Notes: generated by a model from the sequence alone, not told the origin. A DNA stretch of 64,000 bases from Mycobacterium yunnanensis (GCF_025823185.1 NZ_JACKVK010000008.1:1387532-1451531); one strand, 5' to 3'; shown: positions 47,501 through 57,121, numbered from the stretch's first letter. A program made the numbers and translations.

Positions 47501-48130
47501 ATGACCACACCGGCGAGGGACAGATTCGACGAGGCCTACCAATCCGGCAGTCCGCCCTGGGTCATCGGCGAACCCCAGCCCGCGGTCGTCGCACTCGAGC
47601 AGACCGGCGCTATCGACGGAAGGGTGCTCGACGCCGGGTGCGGACTTGGCGAGCACACCATCTTGCTCGCGACCCTCGGGTACGACGTGCTAGGCGTCGA
47701 CTTCGCGCCCAACGCCGTCGCGCAGGCCAGGGCCAACGCGGTGGCCAAGGGCGTGGACGCGCGGTTCGAGGTCCGCGACGCCACGGCCCTGGACTCCGAC
47801 CCTGGTTACGACACCGTCGTCGACAGTGCCCTGTTCCACGTCTTCGGTGACGACGCCGACCGCGCACGGTATGTCGCCAGCCTGCATCGCGCGATTCGGC
47901 CGGGTGGGCTGCTGCACCTCTTGGCCCTCTCCGACGCCGGCCGGGGCTTCGGACCGTCGGTCGACGAACGGACCATTCGCGCCGCGTTCGCCGACGGTTG
48001 GGAGGTCGAGTCGCTCGACGTGACGACCTACCGAGGCATCGTCGGAGCGGCGCACGCGGAGGCGCTCGGCCTGCCAGTCGGCACCGTCGTCGAGGAGCCT
48101 GCCTGGCTGGCGCGGGTGCGGCGTCGATGA
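47501..48130 (+). CDS. Class I SAM-dependent methyltransferase
   Basis: 209 aa, methylates a small molecule using S-adenosylmethionine. Motif I is VLDAGCGLGEHTILLA (residue ~45), the acidic ribose-binding residue lies in VLGVDFAPNAV, motif III in LDSDPGYDTVVDSALFHVF and the late motif in IRPGGLLHLLAL. The opening RDRFDEAYQSGSPPWVIGEPQP is like tellurite-resistance/thiopurine-type methyltransferases. ATG at 47501 is preferred; a CAGACT hexamer 6 nt upstream is only a weak -10. Converges on the DUF6285 gene with a 4-bp gap. Confidence 0.85.
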   Translation: MTTPARDRFDEAYQSGSPPWVIGEPQPAVVALEQTGAIDGRVLDAGCGLGEHTILLATLGYDVLGVDFAPNAVAQARANAVAKGVDARFEVRDATALDSDPGYDTVVDSALFHVFGDDADRARYVASLHRAIRPGGLLHLLALSDAGRGFGPSVDERTIRAAFADGWEVESLDVTTYRGIVGAAHAEALGLPVGTVVEEPAWLARVRRR

Positions 48131-48134
48131 GCCG

Positions 48135-48458
48135 CTATTCCGCGTCGTAGCCGGGATGCGAGACCGCAAGTCGGCTTGCGACGAGGCCGTGCAGAGTCGC
48201 AAGGACCTCGGCGCCTCGGTCGTCGAGGTCGCCGGCGCGGATCGCGGTGGCCAGCGCGTGTTCGTCGTCGAAGCCGAGCAACGGTACCGCGGGGGCGTCT
48301 TCGAGCAGTTCCCGTTCCACGATGCGCAGCGCGTTGGCGGCGACGCGAGCATGGAAGTGAACCGCACCGGACGTCGCCGCCCTGACGTCGCCTTCGAGGA
48401 ATTCGGCCACCGCCGCGACCAGTTCGGCGGCGGTGGGCCGGCCGTGTGGGCCGGTCAT
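48135..48458 (-). CDS. DUF6285 protein, LvaB-like partner of the phosphotransferase
   Basis: 107 aa, all-helical. The core RPTAAELVAAVAEFLEGDV then HFHARVAANALRIVERELL and a final LHGLVASRLAVSHPGYD match the DUF6285 pattern known to me from genes placed next to APH-type kinases. In the Pseudomonas levulinate pathway the small protein LvaB is needed with the kinase LvaA to phosphorylate 4-hydroxyacyl-CoA; this gene is in the same relation (ATGA overlap with the kinase gene). It is the last gene of the eight-gene operon. The LvaB assignment is by family and context, not by a search. Confidence 0.72.
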   Translation of the reverse strand: MTGPHGRPTAAELVAAVAEFLEGDVRAATSGAVHFHARVAANALRIVERELLEDAPAVPLLGFDDEHALATAIRAGDLDDRGAEVLATLHGLVASRLAVSHPGYDAE

Positions 48459-49435
48459 GACGCGCTCTCGAGCAAGGTGAGCAGGTCGAATTCCGTTTCG
48501 CACACGCGCCTGCCGATGGCGGCCAGTTCCACCGACCGGGTCTGGCCGGACAGGTGCCGCTCGGCCTGGTAGCGGCAGATCACACCCCACCGCAGGGTGG
48601 CCAGAACCAGCCACCAGTGCACGGCAGACCGATCCAGGGTGGTTCCCGACGCCGCCTCGTAGGCGGCCAAGAAGTCCTCGATGCTGCCGAGGCCGCCCGC
48701 GGCGAGTGACCGCGGTGCGCCGAAACGCCACGCGCGGATGCAGAACCAGGCCAGGTCCTCGTAGGCCTCGCCGGCGTGGGTGAGCTCCCAGTCCAGGACC
48801 GCGGCGAGCCGCGCAGTGTGCCCCGCAGTGTTGACTATCAGGTTGCCCATACGAAAGTCGCCGTGTACCAACACCGTCGGCGACGGGGACGGGCGGTGCG
48901 CCGCCAACCATCGAAACGCCCACTCGAACGTCGCCGTGGTGTCGGCCATCTCGTCGAGCTGGCGGTGCCACGCCTCGAGCTGATCGGACTCCTCGAGGCA
49001 GATGCCTGCGGGGTCGGCGCGGTGAATGGCCGCCAGCGCCGCCGCGCACTCTTCGAGCAGGGCGGCTCGCGACGCGTCGTCCAGCGCGCGGTGGATGCGT
49101 CGCACGATCGTCTCGCCCTCGACGAAGTCGCACACCAGGAACGGGTTGCCCAGCGTCTCCGCCGAATCCTCGGCGATCAGGACGTATGGCACCGGTGCGC
49201 CTGCGGCGGCGGCCCGCGTGAGGGCCGCTGCCTCCAGCCGCATGCCGGCGTGAATCTCGTCGGGTGGGCCGATCCGCAGGATGAGCGGTCGCGTGCCGTG
49301 GGAGGTGACGGCGTCGAAGGCCCACGTGGCACGGCTGGCGCCGCCGGTGAGCACCCGCAGGCCGGAGACGGTGACGGCACCCAGCGACGGCTTCAGTGCC
49401 CCGGCCAATGCCGGTGCGAGCTCGTCGGGGGTCAC
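48455..49435 (-). CDS. APH-fold acyl-CoA-associated kinase, LvaA-like
   Basis: 326 aa. Catalytic loop VLVHGDFRMGNLIVN (His-Gly-Asp and Asn intact, residue ~205) and metal motif AVLDWELTHAGE. The N-lobe opens with LTGGASRATWAFD, the 'GGxS-x-x-T' loop of the ACAD10/11- and LvaA-type kinases. Predicted to phosphorylate a hydroxyl of a hydroxyacyl-CoA so that the adjacent dehydrogenase-fold enzyme can eliminate phosphate. GTG start coupled to the acyl-CoA dehydrogenase stop (GTGA); its own stop is coupled to the DUF6285 start. Confidence 0.82.
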   Translation of the reverse strand: MTPDELAPALAGALKPSLGAVTVSGLRVLTGGASRATWAFDAVTSHGTRPLILRIGPPDEIHAGMRLEAAALTRAAAAGAPVPYVLIAEDSAETLGNPFLVCDFVEGETIVRRIHRALDDASRAALLEECAAALAAIHRADPAGICLEESDQLEAWHRQLDEMADTTATFEWAFRWLAAHRPSPSPTVLVHGDFRMGNLIVNTAGHTARLAAVLDWELTHAGEAYEDLAWFCIRAWRFGAPRSLAAGGLGSIEDFLAAYEAASGTTLDRSAVHWWLVLATLRWGVICRYQAERHLSGQTRSVELAAIGRRVCETEFDLLTLLESAS

Positions 49436-50670
49436 GACCGGCCGAACCTGAACATCCGCTGCGCGACCCGTCTGATCTGAATCTCCTCCGCGCCTTCGGT
49501 GATTCGATAGCGGCGATGGTGTCGGTAGATGTGTTCGAACGGTTCGTGGCGGCTGTAGCCGAGTCCGCCGTGAACCTGCATGGCCCGGTCGGCGGCCTCG
49601 CACACCAACCGGTTGGCGCGGTAGTTGGCCATCGAGACCTTGTCGGAGACCTCCATGTGGTGCTCCTTGTCGAGGTGCCAGGCGGCGTAGTAGACCAGCA
49701 GCCGCACCATCTGCGCCTCGGTCTGCAGTTCGACCAGCGGCCACTGCACGGCCTGGTTGACCGACAGCGGCTTGCCGAACACGACGCGCTCGGAGGCGTA
49801 CTGGGCGGCCCGGCCGATGCAATACTGGGCCGCGCCCAGACTGCTGGCTGCCTGGCGAATCCTGTTCTCGTGCAGAAACGTTTGGCCGACCTCCAGCCCG
49901 CGGTCGACGTCGCCGAGCACCGCGTCGGACGGCACCCAGACGTCCTCGAGTTCGACCTCGCCGTGGTCGGTCGGCATGTTGAACGTCCACCAGTAGAACG
50001 GCACGCTGAACCCCGGCGAATCGCACGGCACCAGGAACGCCGTGATGCCCACCGGGGATCCTGCGGAGCCGCTCGTCCGCGCGAAGACGAGGTCGTGGGT
50101 GGCGCGATGCACGCCCGTGTTCCACCGCTTGGTGCCGTTGATCACCCAGCCGTCCCCGTCGGGTACGGCGGTCGTCTCCAGCCAGGTGGCGTCGGAACCG
50201 TGGTCGGGTTCGGAGAGCCCGAACGCCATCGAGCGCTCGCCGGTGAGCAGGGCCTCGCCCCACTCCCGCTTCTGCTCCTCGGTGCCGAACCGGTCCATCA
50301 TGATCACCTGAGGGAAGTTGCCGACGATCGACGACTCGTCCTGCAGGTCGTTGTGTAGCCCGAGACCCCTGTGCGCCAGGTGTTCCCGGATGACGGCCAT
50401 GTCGAGGTTGGTGCCGTCGCGGCCGCCTAACCTGGCTGGCAGGCCGTAGCGCAACCAGCCCGCCGCGTCGGCGCGCCGACGCATCTCGTCGAGCAGATCC
50501 TCCCACGCGCGCTGCGGAACACCGCCGTTGTCCCAGTCGGTGCGGGCGTACTCCCGGCGTCGGTCGAAGTACTGCAGGTGTTCGGCCTCCAGCGGTGTGA
50601 TCTCCGCGTCGATGAAGGCATCCATCTCGGCGAGCAGGCCTGGAAGATGTTCCGGCAAGGCGAAATCCAC
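49432..50670 (-). CDS. Acyl-CoA dehydrogenase, LvaC/ACAD11-like
   Basis: 412 aa. Flavin enzyme of the ACAD fold with AFGLSEPDHGSDATWLET (FAD/substrate loop), WVINGTKRWNTGVH, and the C-terminal QVHGGLGYSRHEPFEHIYRHHRRYRITEGAEEIQIRRVA region. The order ACAD-kinase-DUF6285 with overlapping ends is that of a split ACAD11 or of lvaC-lvaA-lvaB, where this enzyme removes phosphate from a 4-phospho-acyl-CoA to give an enoyl-CoA. Ordinary alpha,beta-dehydrogenation is the alternative. Starts 13 bp after the TetR gene. Confidence 0.85.
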   Translation of the reverse strand: MDFALPEHLPGLLAEMDAFIDAEITPLEAEHLQYFDRRREYARTDWDNGGVPQRAWEDLLDEMRRRADAAGWLRYGLPARLGGRDGTNLDMAVIREHLAHRGLGLHNDLQDESSIVGNFPQVIMMDRFGTEEQKREWGEALLTGERSMAFGLSEPDHGSDATWLETTAVPDGDGWVINGTKRWNTGVHRATHDLVFARTSGSAGSPVGITAFLVPCDSPGFSVPFYWWTFNMPTDHGEVELEDVWVPSDAVLGDVDRGLEVGQTFLHENRIRQAASSLGAAQYCIGRAAQYASERVVFGKPLSVNQAVQWPLVELQTEAQMVRLLVYYAAWHLDKEHHMEVSDKVSMANYRANRLVCEAADRAMQVHGGLGYSRHEPFEHIYRHHRRYRITEGAEEIQIRRVAQRMFRFGRS

Positions 50671-50683
50671 GGTGATCGTCTCC

Positions 50684-51298
50684 TCAGTCGCCGTACAGGG
50701 TCTTGCGCCAGATGGTGGACAGCGTGGTGATGGCGTCGGCGTCGCCGACCTCGACGCCCAGTCCGGACGGGCGCAGCGCCACCACGGTGAAGTTCTCGAA
50801 CAGCAGCGCGATTGCCGCGCCGGTGAGCAGGGGGTCGACGTCGGCGGCGTATCCCTGTTCCCGGGCCCGGCGAATCGTCGCGGCGACCATGTCGACGCCG
50901 AAACGGCGAAACTCGTTCTGTACGTTGGCGAACCGCGGCCGGGTATCGGCCAACTGGTTGACGGCGACCATGATGCCGATGTTCTGAGAGAACATGTTCC
51001 AGTAACCGGTCACCACCGCGGTGAAGAACTCGGTGTCCTGCGGTGACTCGGGAAGGTGCACCGTCAGACCCGACGGCATCACCACGTCGTGGAGGAAGGA
51101 CTCGGCCAGCGAGTACAGCAGGTCTTCCTTGTCGGTGTAATACCGATAGAAGGAGGCGGACGACTTCCCGGCAGCCGCCGTGATGTCGGCCAGCGTCGTA
51201 CCGTGGAAACCGCGCTCGGCGAACAGCTTTCGAGCAGCCAGCTCGATCCCCTCGCGGGTTTGGCGACCCTTCGCGGTGAGCGCGTCCGGCGACGACAC
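50684..51298 (-). CDS. TetR-family regulator inside the catabolic operon
   Basis: 204 aa. The HTH, residues ~12-58, reads REGIELAARKLFAERGFHGTTLADI then AAGKSSASFYRYYTDKEDLL, a textbook TetR head; the C-terminal domain is of the TetR_C type seen in acyl-CoA-responsive regulators. It is embedded between the lyase gene (6-bp gap) and the dehydrogenase gene (13-bp gap), so it is made with the enzymes and presumably represses the operon promoter near 55750 until an acyl-CoA intermediate builds up (inference). Confidence 0.85.
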   Translation of the reverse strand: MSSPDALTAKGRQTREGIELAARKLFAERGFHGTTLADITAAAGKSSASFYRYYTDKEDLLYSLAESFLHDVVMPSGLTVHLPESPQDTEFFTAVVTGYWNMFSQNIGIMVAVNQLADTRPRFANVQNEFRRFGVDMVAATIRRAREQGYAADVDPLLTGAAIALLFENFTVVALRPSGLGVEVGDADAITTLSTIWRKTLYGD

Positions 51299-51304
51299 CG
51301 AGCG

Positions 51305-52216
51305 TCAGCCCAGGATCCGGTCGCCGGCACGCAACAACGCGCTGGGCAGGTCGTGTCCGACGACGGTCCGGGCGACGTCGGCTGCCCGGATGGCGGCCGG
51401 CAGATCCACGTCGGTGCCGATGTCGCTGTCGCGCAACAGGTAGACGAGGTCCTCGGTGGCGATGTTGCCGCTGGCGCCGGGTGCGAACGGGCATCCGCCC
51501 AGGCCGCCCGCCGAGGCGTCGAGCCGTCGGATGCCTGCGGTGACGGCGGCGTAGGCGCTGGCCAGTCCGGCGCCGCGAGTGTCGTGGAAGTGGGCGCCGA
51601 AGGGCAGGTCGCCGACGATCGGGCCAAGGAGTCCGACCAGCGTGCTCACCCGTCCCGGGGTTGCGGTCCCGATCGTGTCGGCGATGGCGATCCGGTCGGC
51701 GCCGATCTCGGCTGCGGCGGTGACCACGTCGAGCACCCGACCGGGGTCGGTCGGTCCGTCGAACGGGCAGTCCCACGCGGTGGCGACGATTACCTCGACG
51801 CTGGCGCCGCCGTCGTGCGCGATGCGCGCGATGTCGGCGATCAGATCGGTCGACACGGCCGTCGACCGTCCGACGTTGGCCTGGCTGTGACCGTCGGCGG
51901 CGGAGACCACGTACTCGATCGACCCCATTCCGGCGGCGACGGCGCGGTGTGCCCCACCCGGCCCGGCGACCAGTGCGGAGAATTCGACGCCGTGCGACTC
52001 GCGAAAGCGCGGCAGTTCCGCGGCCAGTGCGGCGGCGTCGGCGAGCGCGGGCACCTTCGATGGTGAGACGAAGGCGGTGGCCTCGATCTCCCGTACGCCG
52101 GTGGCGACGATGGCCTCCAGCAGAGCGAGCTTGGCGGACAACGGGATTGGTGCCTCGATCTGCAGACCGTCGCGAAGGCTCACCTCGCGGATGGTGACGT
52201 GCTCGCCGACGCTCAC
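51305..52216 (-). CDS. HMG-CoA-lyase-like TIM-barrel enzyme
   Basis: 303 aa, DRE-TIM metallolyase. Opens with REVSLRDGLQIE (metal-binding Asp, catalytic Arg), has HFHDTRGAGL with the two metal His, and carries the HMG-CoA lyase signature GGLGGCPFAPGASGN with the loop cysteine. The enzyme cleaves a 3-hydroxy-3-methyl-acyl-CoA into a CoA thioester and a ketone or ketoacid. Leucine breakdown is not the obvious setting, as no methylcrotonyl-CoA carboxylase lies nearby. Start GTG/ATG region overlaps the CoA-transferase stop by 4 nt. Confidence 0.88.
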   Translation of the reverse strand: MSVGEHVTIREVSLRDGLQIEAPIPLSAKLALLEAIVATGVREIEATAFVSPSKVPALADAAALAAELPRFRESHGVEFSALVAGPGGAHRAVAAGMGSIEYVVSAADGHSQANVGRSTAVSTDLIADIARIAHDGGASVEVIVATAWDCPFDGPTDPGRVLDVVTAAAEIGADRIAIADTIGTATPGRVSTLVGLLGPIVGDLPFGAHFHDTRGAGLASAYAAVTAGIRRLDASAGGLGGCPFAPGASGNIATEDLVYLLRDSDIGTDVDLPAAIRAADVARTVVGHDLPSALLRAGDRILG

Positions 52217-53415
52217 AGGATGCCCTCCGCGCGCAACTGGTCGAGCTCGTCGGCCGAGCGACCCAGCAATTCGCCGTACACCTCGTCGTTGTGCTGTCCG
52301 GGCGCCAAGGAGCCGCCGTGGCGGATCGTTCCCGGCGATTCGGAGAGCACCGGCACCACACCCGGACCCTTGACGTTGCGCCCGATGCGTTCATCCCAGT
52401 GGTCGGCGATCATGCCCCTGGACAGTAGTTGGGGGTCGGTGACGACCTCGGCCACGGTGTTGATGGGTCCGCTGATCACCCCGGCGTCGCTCAGAGTGGC
52501 GATGACGTCGGCGGGTTGCCGCTCGGCCGCCCATGCGCCGATGATCTCGTCGATCGCGTCCTGGTTGCGGCCGCGACTGATGTGGTCGGCGAAGCGGGCG
52601 TCGGTGGCGAGCTCGGGCCGGCCCATGGCGGAGCACAGCCGCCGGAAGACAGTGTCCTGGTTGGCGGCGATGACCACCCAGCTGCCGTCGGCGGTCGGGT
52701 AGATGTTGGACGGCGCGATGCCCTCGAGCCGGGTGCCGGACGGACCGCGCACCACACCGCCCACGTCGTAGTCCGGAATCGTGGATTCTTGGACGGCCAA
52801 GCAGGATTCGGTCAGGGCGGCGTCGACCACCTGGCCCTCACCGGTGACCGTCCGCCGGTACAGCGCGGCGAGCGCGCCCTGCGCGGCGAACATGCCCGCC
52901 AGGCTGTCCCCGAGGGACAGCGCCAGCCGCGGGGGAGGCCCGCCGGGAAAGCCGTTCATGTGGCGTAATCCGCTGGCGGCCTCGGCCACCGAGGCGTAGC
53001 CCGCCTTGTGGGAGTCCGGGCCCGTCTGTCCGTAGCCGGACACCCGGACCAGGATGATGCCCCGATTGCGTTCGCGCAGAACGTCGTAACCCAGGTCCCA
53101 CTTCTCCAGCGTGCCGGGACGAAAGTTCTCCACGATGACGTCGGAACGCTCGACGAGGTCGAGGAAGAGGGCGCGGCCCTTGGGTTCCCGCAGGTCGAGG
53201 GTTACGGCCTTCTTGTTACGGGCGTGGACCGTCCAGAAGAAGTGATGTCCGTCGACCTCGGCCTGGCCCCAGGTGCGCAGCGGGTCGGGGGAGCCTGGCG
53301 GCTCGATCTTGACGACGTCGGCCCCCATGTCGCCGAGCAGCCGCCCGGCGAACGGACCTGAGATCAACGTGCCGACCTCGATGACCCGGATTCCGTCGAG
53401 CGGACCGGTGGTCAC
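52213..53415 (-). CDS. CaiB/BaiF family III CoA transferase
   Basis: 400 aa. Moves CoA from one acyl-CoA to a free acid, activating the operon's substrate. The N-terminal half has GIRVIEVGTLISGPFAGRLLGDMGADVVKIE, the interlocked-ring family signature; the catalytic Asp is that of SLGDSLAGMFAAQGAL (about residue 170); the C-terminal GIAPSNIYPTADGSWVVIAA is also typical. Starts overlapping the hydrolase stop (GTGA). A CoA transferase in place of a ligase suggests the pathway recycles CoA from its own later product. Confidence 0.9.
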   Translation of the reverse strand: MTTGPLDGIRVIEVGTLISGPFAGRLLGDMGADVVKIEPPGSPDPLRTWGQAEVDGHHFFWTVHARNKKAVTLDLREPKGRALFLDLVERSDVIVENFRPGTLEKWDLGYDVLRERNRGIILVRVSGYGQTGPDSHKAGYASVAEAASGLRHMNGFPGGPPPRLALSLGDSLAGMFAAQGALAALYRRTVTGEGQVVDAALTESCLAVQESTIPDYDVGGVVRGPSGTRLEGIAPSNIYPTADGSWVVIAANQDTVFRRLCSAMGRPELATDARFADHISRGRNQDAIDEIIGAWAAERQPADVIATLSDAGVISGPINTVAEVVTDPQLLSRGMIADHWDERIGRNVKGPGVVPVLSESPGTIRHGGSLAPGQHNDEVYGELLGRSADELDQLRAEGIL

Positions 53416-54590
53416 TGGTCGAACCCGTGCCGTGACAACCAGTCACCGACGACGCCGACGGCCTGTCGCAGGGTGTCGCGCTGGTCGGCTCCGGCGTAGT
53501 AGTGGTTGGCACCGGGAATTTCGTGCATCTCCTTGTCGGGGTGGCCGATGGCCTCGAACAGGCGACGGGTGTGGCTCGGGGTGCACGCGTCGTCGGCGAG
53601 GTTGCCGATCACCAGGGTGGGCACCGCGATGTCGGGCCCGGCCGCCACGGCGTCGCCGTTGGCGTCGTCGTAGCTCCATTGGGAGAGCCAGCTGCGCAGC
53701 GTGCAGAACCGTGCGAGGCCGACGGGGGAGTCGTTCACCACTTGAGGATCGCCTAGGTAGCAGCTGCCGGGGGTGCGTTCGTTGGGATCCACCGTCGGGT
53801 CGAGCCAGCGCGGATCGGCCATGGTGCCGTGTACGACGAACGCGAACTCGTCCTGCGGCCGGCCCGTCTCGGACAGCTCCGCGAGTTTCTGCCAGACCCA
53901 CGCGGTTATTCGTCGATTGCGGGCGATCTGGGCCGCGCGGTAACGCTGGAGGAATGCCTCGGTGTAGGGCGGTTGATGGGGGTTGGTCGGGTCGTAGAGG
54001 TCCAGCTCGGGATCACGCTTCGTCGGGTCGGATTCGTCGAGGATCGACGCGTCCAGCCATTCGGTCAGCGTGCCGTGGCGGCTGACGTGCGCGGCGAGCA
54101 GCATGATCCCGTCGGCGGGGGTGAGCCCCAGCGTCGTGAGGTCGGGGCCGTCACCGGACGGGCTCGACGTGACGGTCGGGTGCTGAGCCTGCTGCTGGTA
54201 GAACACCGACAGAGAACCGCCGCCGCTCCAGCCGGCCAGCACCACCTTCTCGTACCCCAGCCGAGTCTTCGCGTCCTTGACGCATTCGCCGAGATCCTCG
54301 ACCACCTTCTCCATCAGCAGTGCCGAGTCGGTGCCGCGGAAGCGGCTGTTGCAGTAGATGACGTGGTGTCCGGCGCGGGCGAGGCCGTTGATCATCGGAA
54401 GGTAGGCGCCGCCGCCGATGGGGTGCATGAAGACGAGCACCGTGTCGCTGGGCCGGTCGGGCTTGAGCAGGTAGCTCTCCAGGACGACCAGCTCGGCGAC
54501 GCCGCCGTAGACGTCGCGCACGCCCGAGGTGTTCTGGTAGGCGACGAGGTAGGGGATCCGCTCGTAGTCGTGCTTGGCCGGGGCGGTCAC
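53412..54590 (-). CDS. Alpha/beta hydrolase of the catabolic operon
   Basis: 392 aa. Oxyanion strand VFMHPIGGGAYLPM, nucleophile elbow VVLAGWSGGGSLS with Ser near residue 125, acid in IGNLADDACTPSHTR and catalytic His in IPGANHYYAGA. A large insert between core strands (about 150-290) forms a cap and may define a bulky substrate. GTG start overlapping the dioxygenase stop by one base (TAGTG), so the two are made in step; it probably hydrolyses the product of the dioxygenase (inference). Confidence 0.82.
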   Translation of the reverse strand: MTAPAKHDYERIPYLVAYQNTSGVRDVYGGVAELVVLESYLLKPDRPSDTVLVFMHPIGGGAYLPMINGLARAGHHVIYCNSRFRGTDSALLMEKVVEDLGECVKDAKTRLGYEKVVLAGWSGGGSLSVFYQQQAQHPTVTSSPSGDGPDLTTLGLTPADGIMLLAAHVSRHGTLTEWLDASILDESDPTKRDPELDLYDPTNPHQPPYTEAFLQRYRAAQIARNRRITAWVWQKLAELSETGRPQDEFAFVVHGTMADPRWLDPTVDPNERTPGSCYLGDPQVVNDSPVGLARFCTLRSWLSQWSYDDANGDAVAAGPDIAVPTLVIGNLADDACTPSHTRRLFEAIGHPDKEMHEIPGANHYYAGADQRDTLRQAVGVVGDWLSRHGFDQ

Positions 54591-55705
54591 TAGTGCTGCC
54601 CCAGATCGTTGGCCAGTACCTCCGCCGACGGCACCAGTCGGCGGCGGGTGTCGATCGAGATGACCGACCAGTCGACCCGGGAGTATTCGTCGAACGTGCG
54701 ACGGGCTCGCTCGCGGGCCTTCTCCGGCGCGCCGTGATGAACCCCCTGCGGGGCATGGGAAATCAGGCCGGGCGGCATCGGGATGCCGTAGAGCGAGCCG
54801 CTGTGGAAGAACGCGATCTCGTCGAAGTCGACGTTGCGGTGGTACCACGGGGTGCGTTCGGTGCCCGGTGTGCCCTCGGCCGGCTTGGGCAGGAAGTTCA
54901 TCACGTAGACCCCCGTCGCCTGCATGAACAGGTGAACGGTCGGCGGCAGGTGCACACTGTCGGAGGTCACCACGTTGTAGTCGGCGATGTTGAAGGTGAA
55001 CGGAAAGTTGTCGCCGCGCCAGCCCTCCACGTCGAGTGGGTGGTGCCGGTAGAACAGGGACGTCGTGCCGGCCCCTTCGATGTCGGAGTGGATCAACCGG
55101 ACCTCGTATTCGCCGTCCTGGTGTGGTCCCTCGCCGTCGTCGATCGGCGCGGGCTCCGGGATGACGACCTGGGAGGGGTCGAACGGAAAGTGTCTGCCCA
55201 GCTGCGCCGGCGGCGGCACCCGGAACTCGTCGGTCGCCTGGATCATCAGCAGCGTGGTCTCACCGTCGGGGACCTGACGCCAGGTGCAGGCCTTGGGGAG
55301 GTAGACCCAGTCGCCCTCGCGATAGGTCACCGGGCCGAACTCGGTTTCGAGGACGCCGGAACCCTGGTGCACGAAGGACAGGAGGTCGCCGTCGACGTAG
55401 CGCGCGAAGTACGGCATGGGCTCACTGCGTCGCGACAGCAGCACCAGGCAGTCGGCGTTGGAGAACATCAGCAGGGGAGCGCCGTCGGCGTCCGTGGCGT
55501 CGGTCGGCTTCAGCTCGCTGGACAGCACGTCGACTGGGCGCAGCGGGCCGACCGTCCGGTAGGCCGTCGGATCGTTGCGGCGGTAGACGTTGGCCGTGCG
55601 GCCCGTGAAGCCCCCGCGACCAAGCTCGTCGTCCTTGAGCCCGTCGAGATCGGCGTGGAGCCGTCGTGGTGTCCTGCCCTTGCGGAGGTGGACGAACGAT
55701 TCCAT
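54590..55705 (-). CDS. Homogentisate 1,2-dioxygenase-like cupin
   Basis: 371 aa, bicupin iron dioxygenase fold. The N-terminal cupin has SFVHQGSGVLETEFGPVTYREGDWVYLPK, the C-terminal one WYHRNVDFDEIAFFHSGSLYG, in which the His and Glu of the iron site are expected, then HAPQGVHHGAPEKAR. First gene of the operon, GGAGG 6 nt before ATG. Bona fide homogentisate clusters carry fumarylacetoacetase and maleylacetoacetate isomerase; neither is here, so the ring or side chain it opens is likely a different compound. Confidence 0.8.
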   Translation of the reverse strand: MESFVHLRKGRTPRRLHADLDGLKDDELGRGGFTGRTANVYRRNDPTAYRTVGPLRPVDVLSSELKPTDATDADGAPLLMFSNADCLVLLSRRSEPMPYFARYVDGDLLSFVHQGSGVLETEFGPVTYREGDWVYLPKACTWRQVPDGETTLLMIQATDEFRVPPPAQLGRHFPFDPSQVVIPEPAPIDDGEGPHQDGEYEVRLIHSDIEGAGTTSLFYRHHPLDVEGWRGDNFPFTFNIADYNVVTSDSVHLPPTVHLFMQATGVYVMNFLPKPAEGTPGTERTPWYHRNVDFDEIAFFHSGSLYGIPMPPGLISHAPQGVHHGAPEKARERARRTFDEYSRVDWSVISIDTRRRLVPSAEVLANDLGQH

Positions 55706-56128
55706 GGCTGCCTCCACGTTCACGCGACGATGCGATCGAGCAAAACTGAAACTGACGTTACTTTTATTTCTCGACGGGGGCAAGGGCGACGGCTGTCCAA
55801 GGGCTGGTCGTTCCGTCGTAGTGTCAGCAGAAATCGGCCTCTGGTGCCGTCGTGTCGTTCGCCCAAGCGATGGACCTCGAGCGCCCCGAAGACCCCAGTT
55901 TGGGGTCCTGAAATGCCCTTCGGTTGACGCACGCGTCATCAGATCGACGCCTGGCAGAGTGGCTGGCGGTCGCAGCGCCATGTTTTACTTCCTGTCGACA
56001 AGTTAATACTCAGGTCCGCCTGCTACGGCTGCGCGGGCGCGGCCGGCGGTGATCCCGTCGCCGCTGGGGCGATTCCTCATCGCACAAATCGTCGGTGTAC
56101 CCGTAACAGGAACTGGATGGATTCGTAG
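55706..56128. promoter_or_regulatory. 423-bp intergenic region between catabolic operon and antigen-85 gene
   Basis: Non-coding as far as I can see. Near 55741-55775 it is AT-rich; on the minus strand TAACGT (55755-55760) fits a -10 box for the dioxygenase operon, flanked by AAAACTGAAAC and GTTACTTTT, a loosely symmetrical pair that could be the TetR operator. A second AT-rich patch (about 55981-56010) lies upstream of the antigen-85 gene and may hold its promoter, but no clean -10/-35 pair is evident. Confidence 0.4.
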
Positions 56129-57100
<972 letters not shown>

Positions 57101-57121
57101 GGCGACTGATTCGAGTGTGAC

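Noticed and set aside
54590..55705. Assignment as true homogentisate dioxygenase (hmgA) of tyrosine degradation
   Set aside because: No fumarylacetoacetase, maleylacetoacetate isomerase or hydroxyphenylpyruvate dioxygenase in the window; only the fold is certain.
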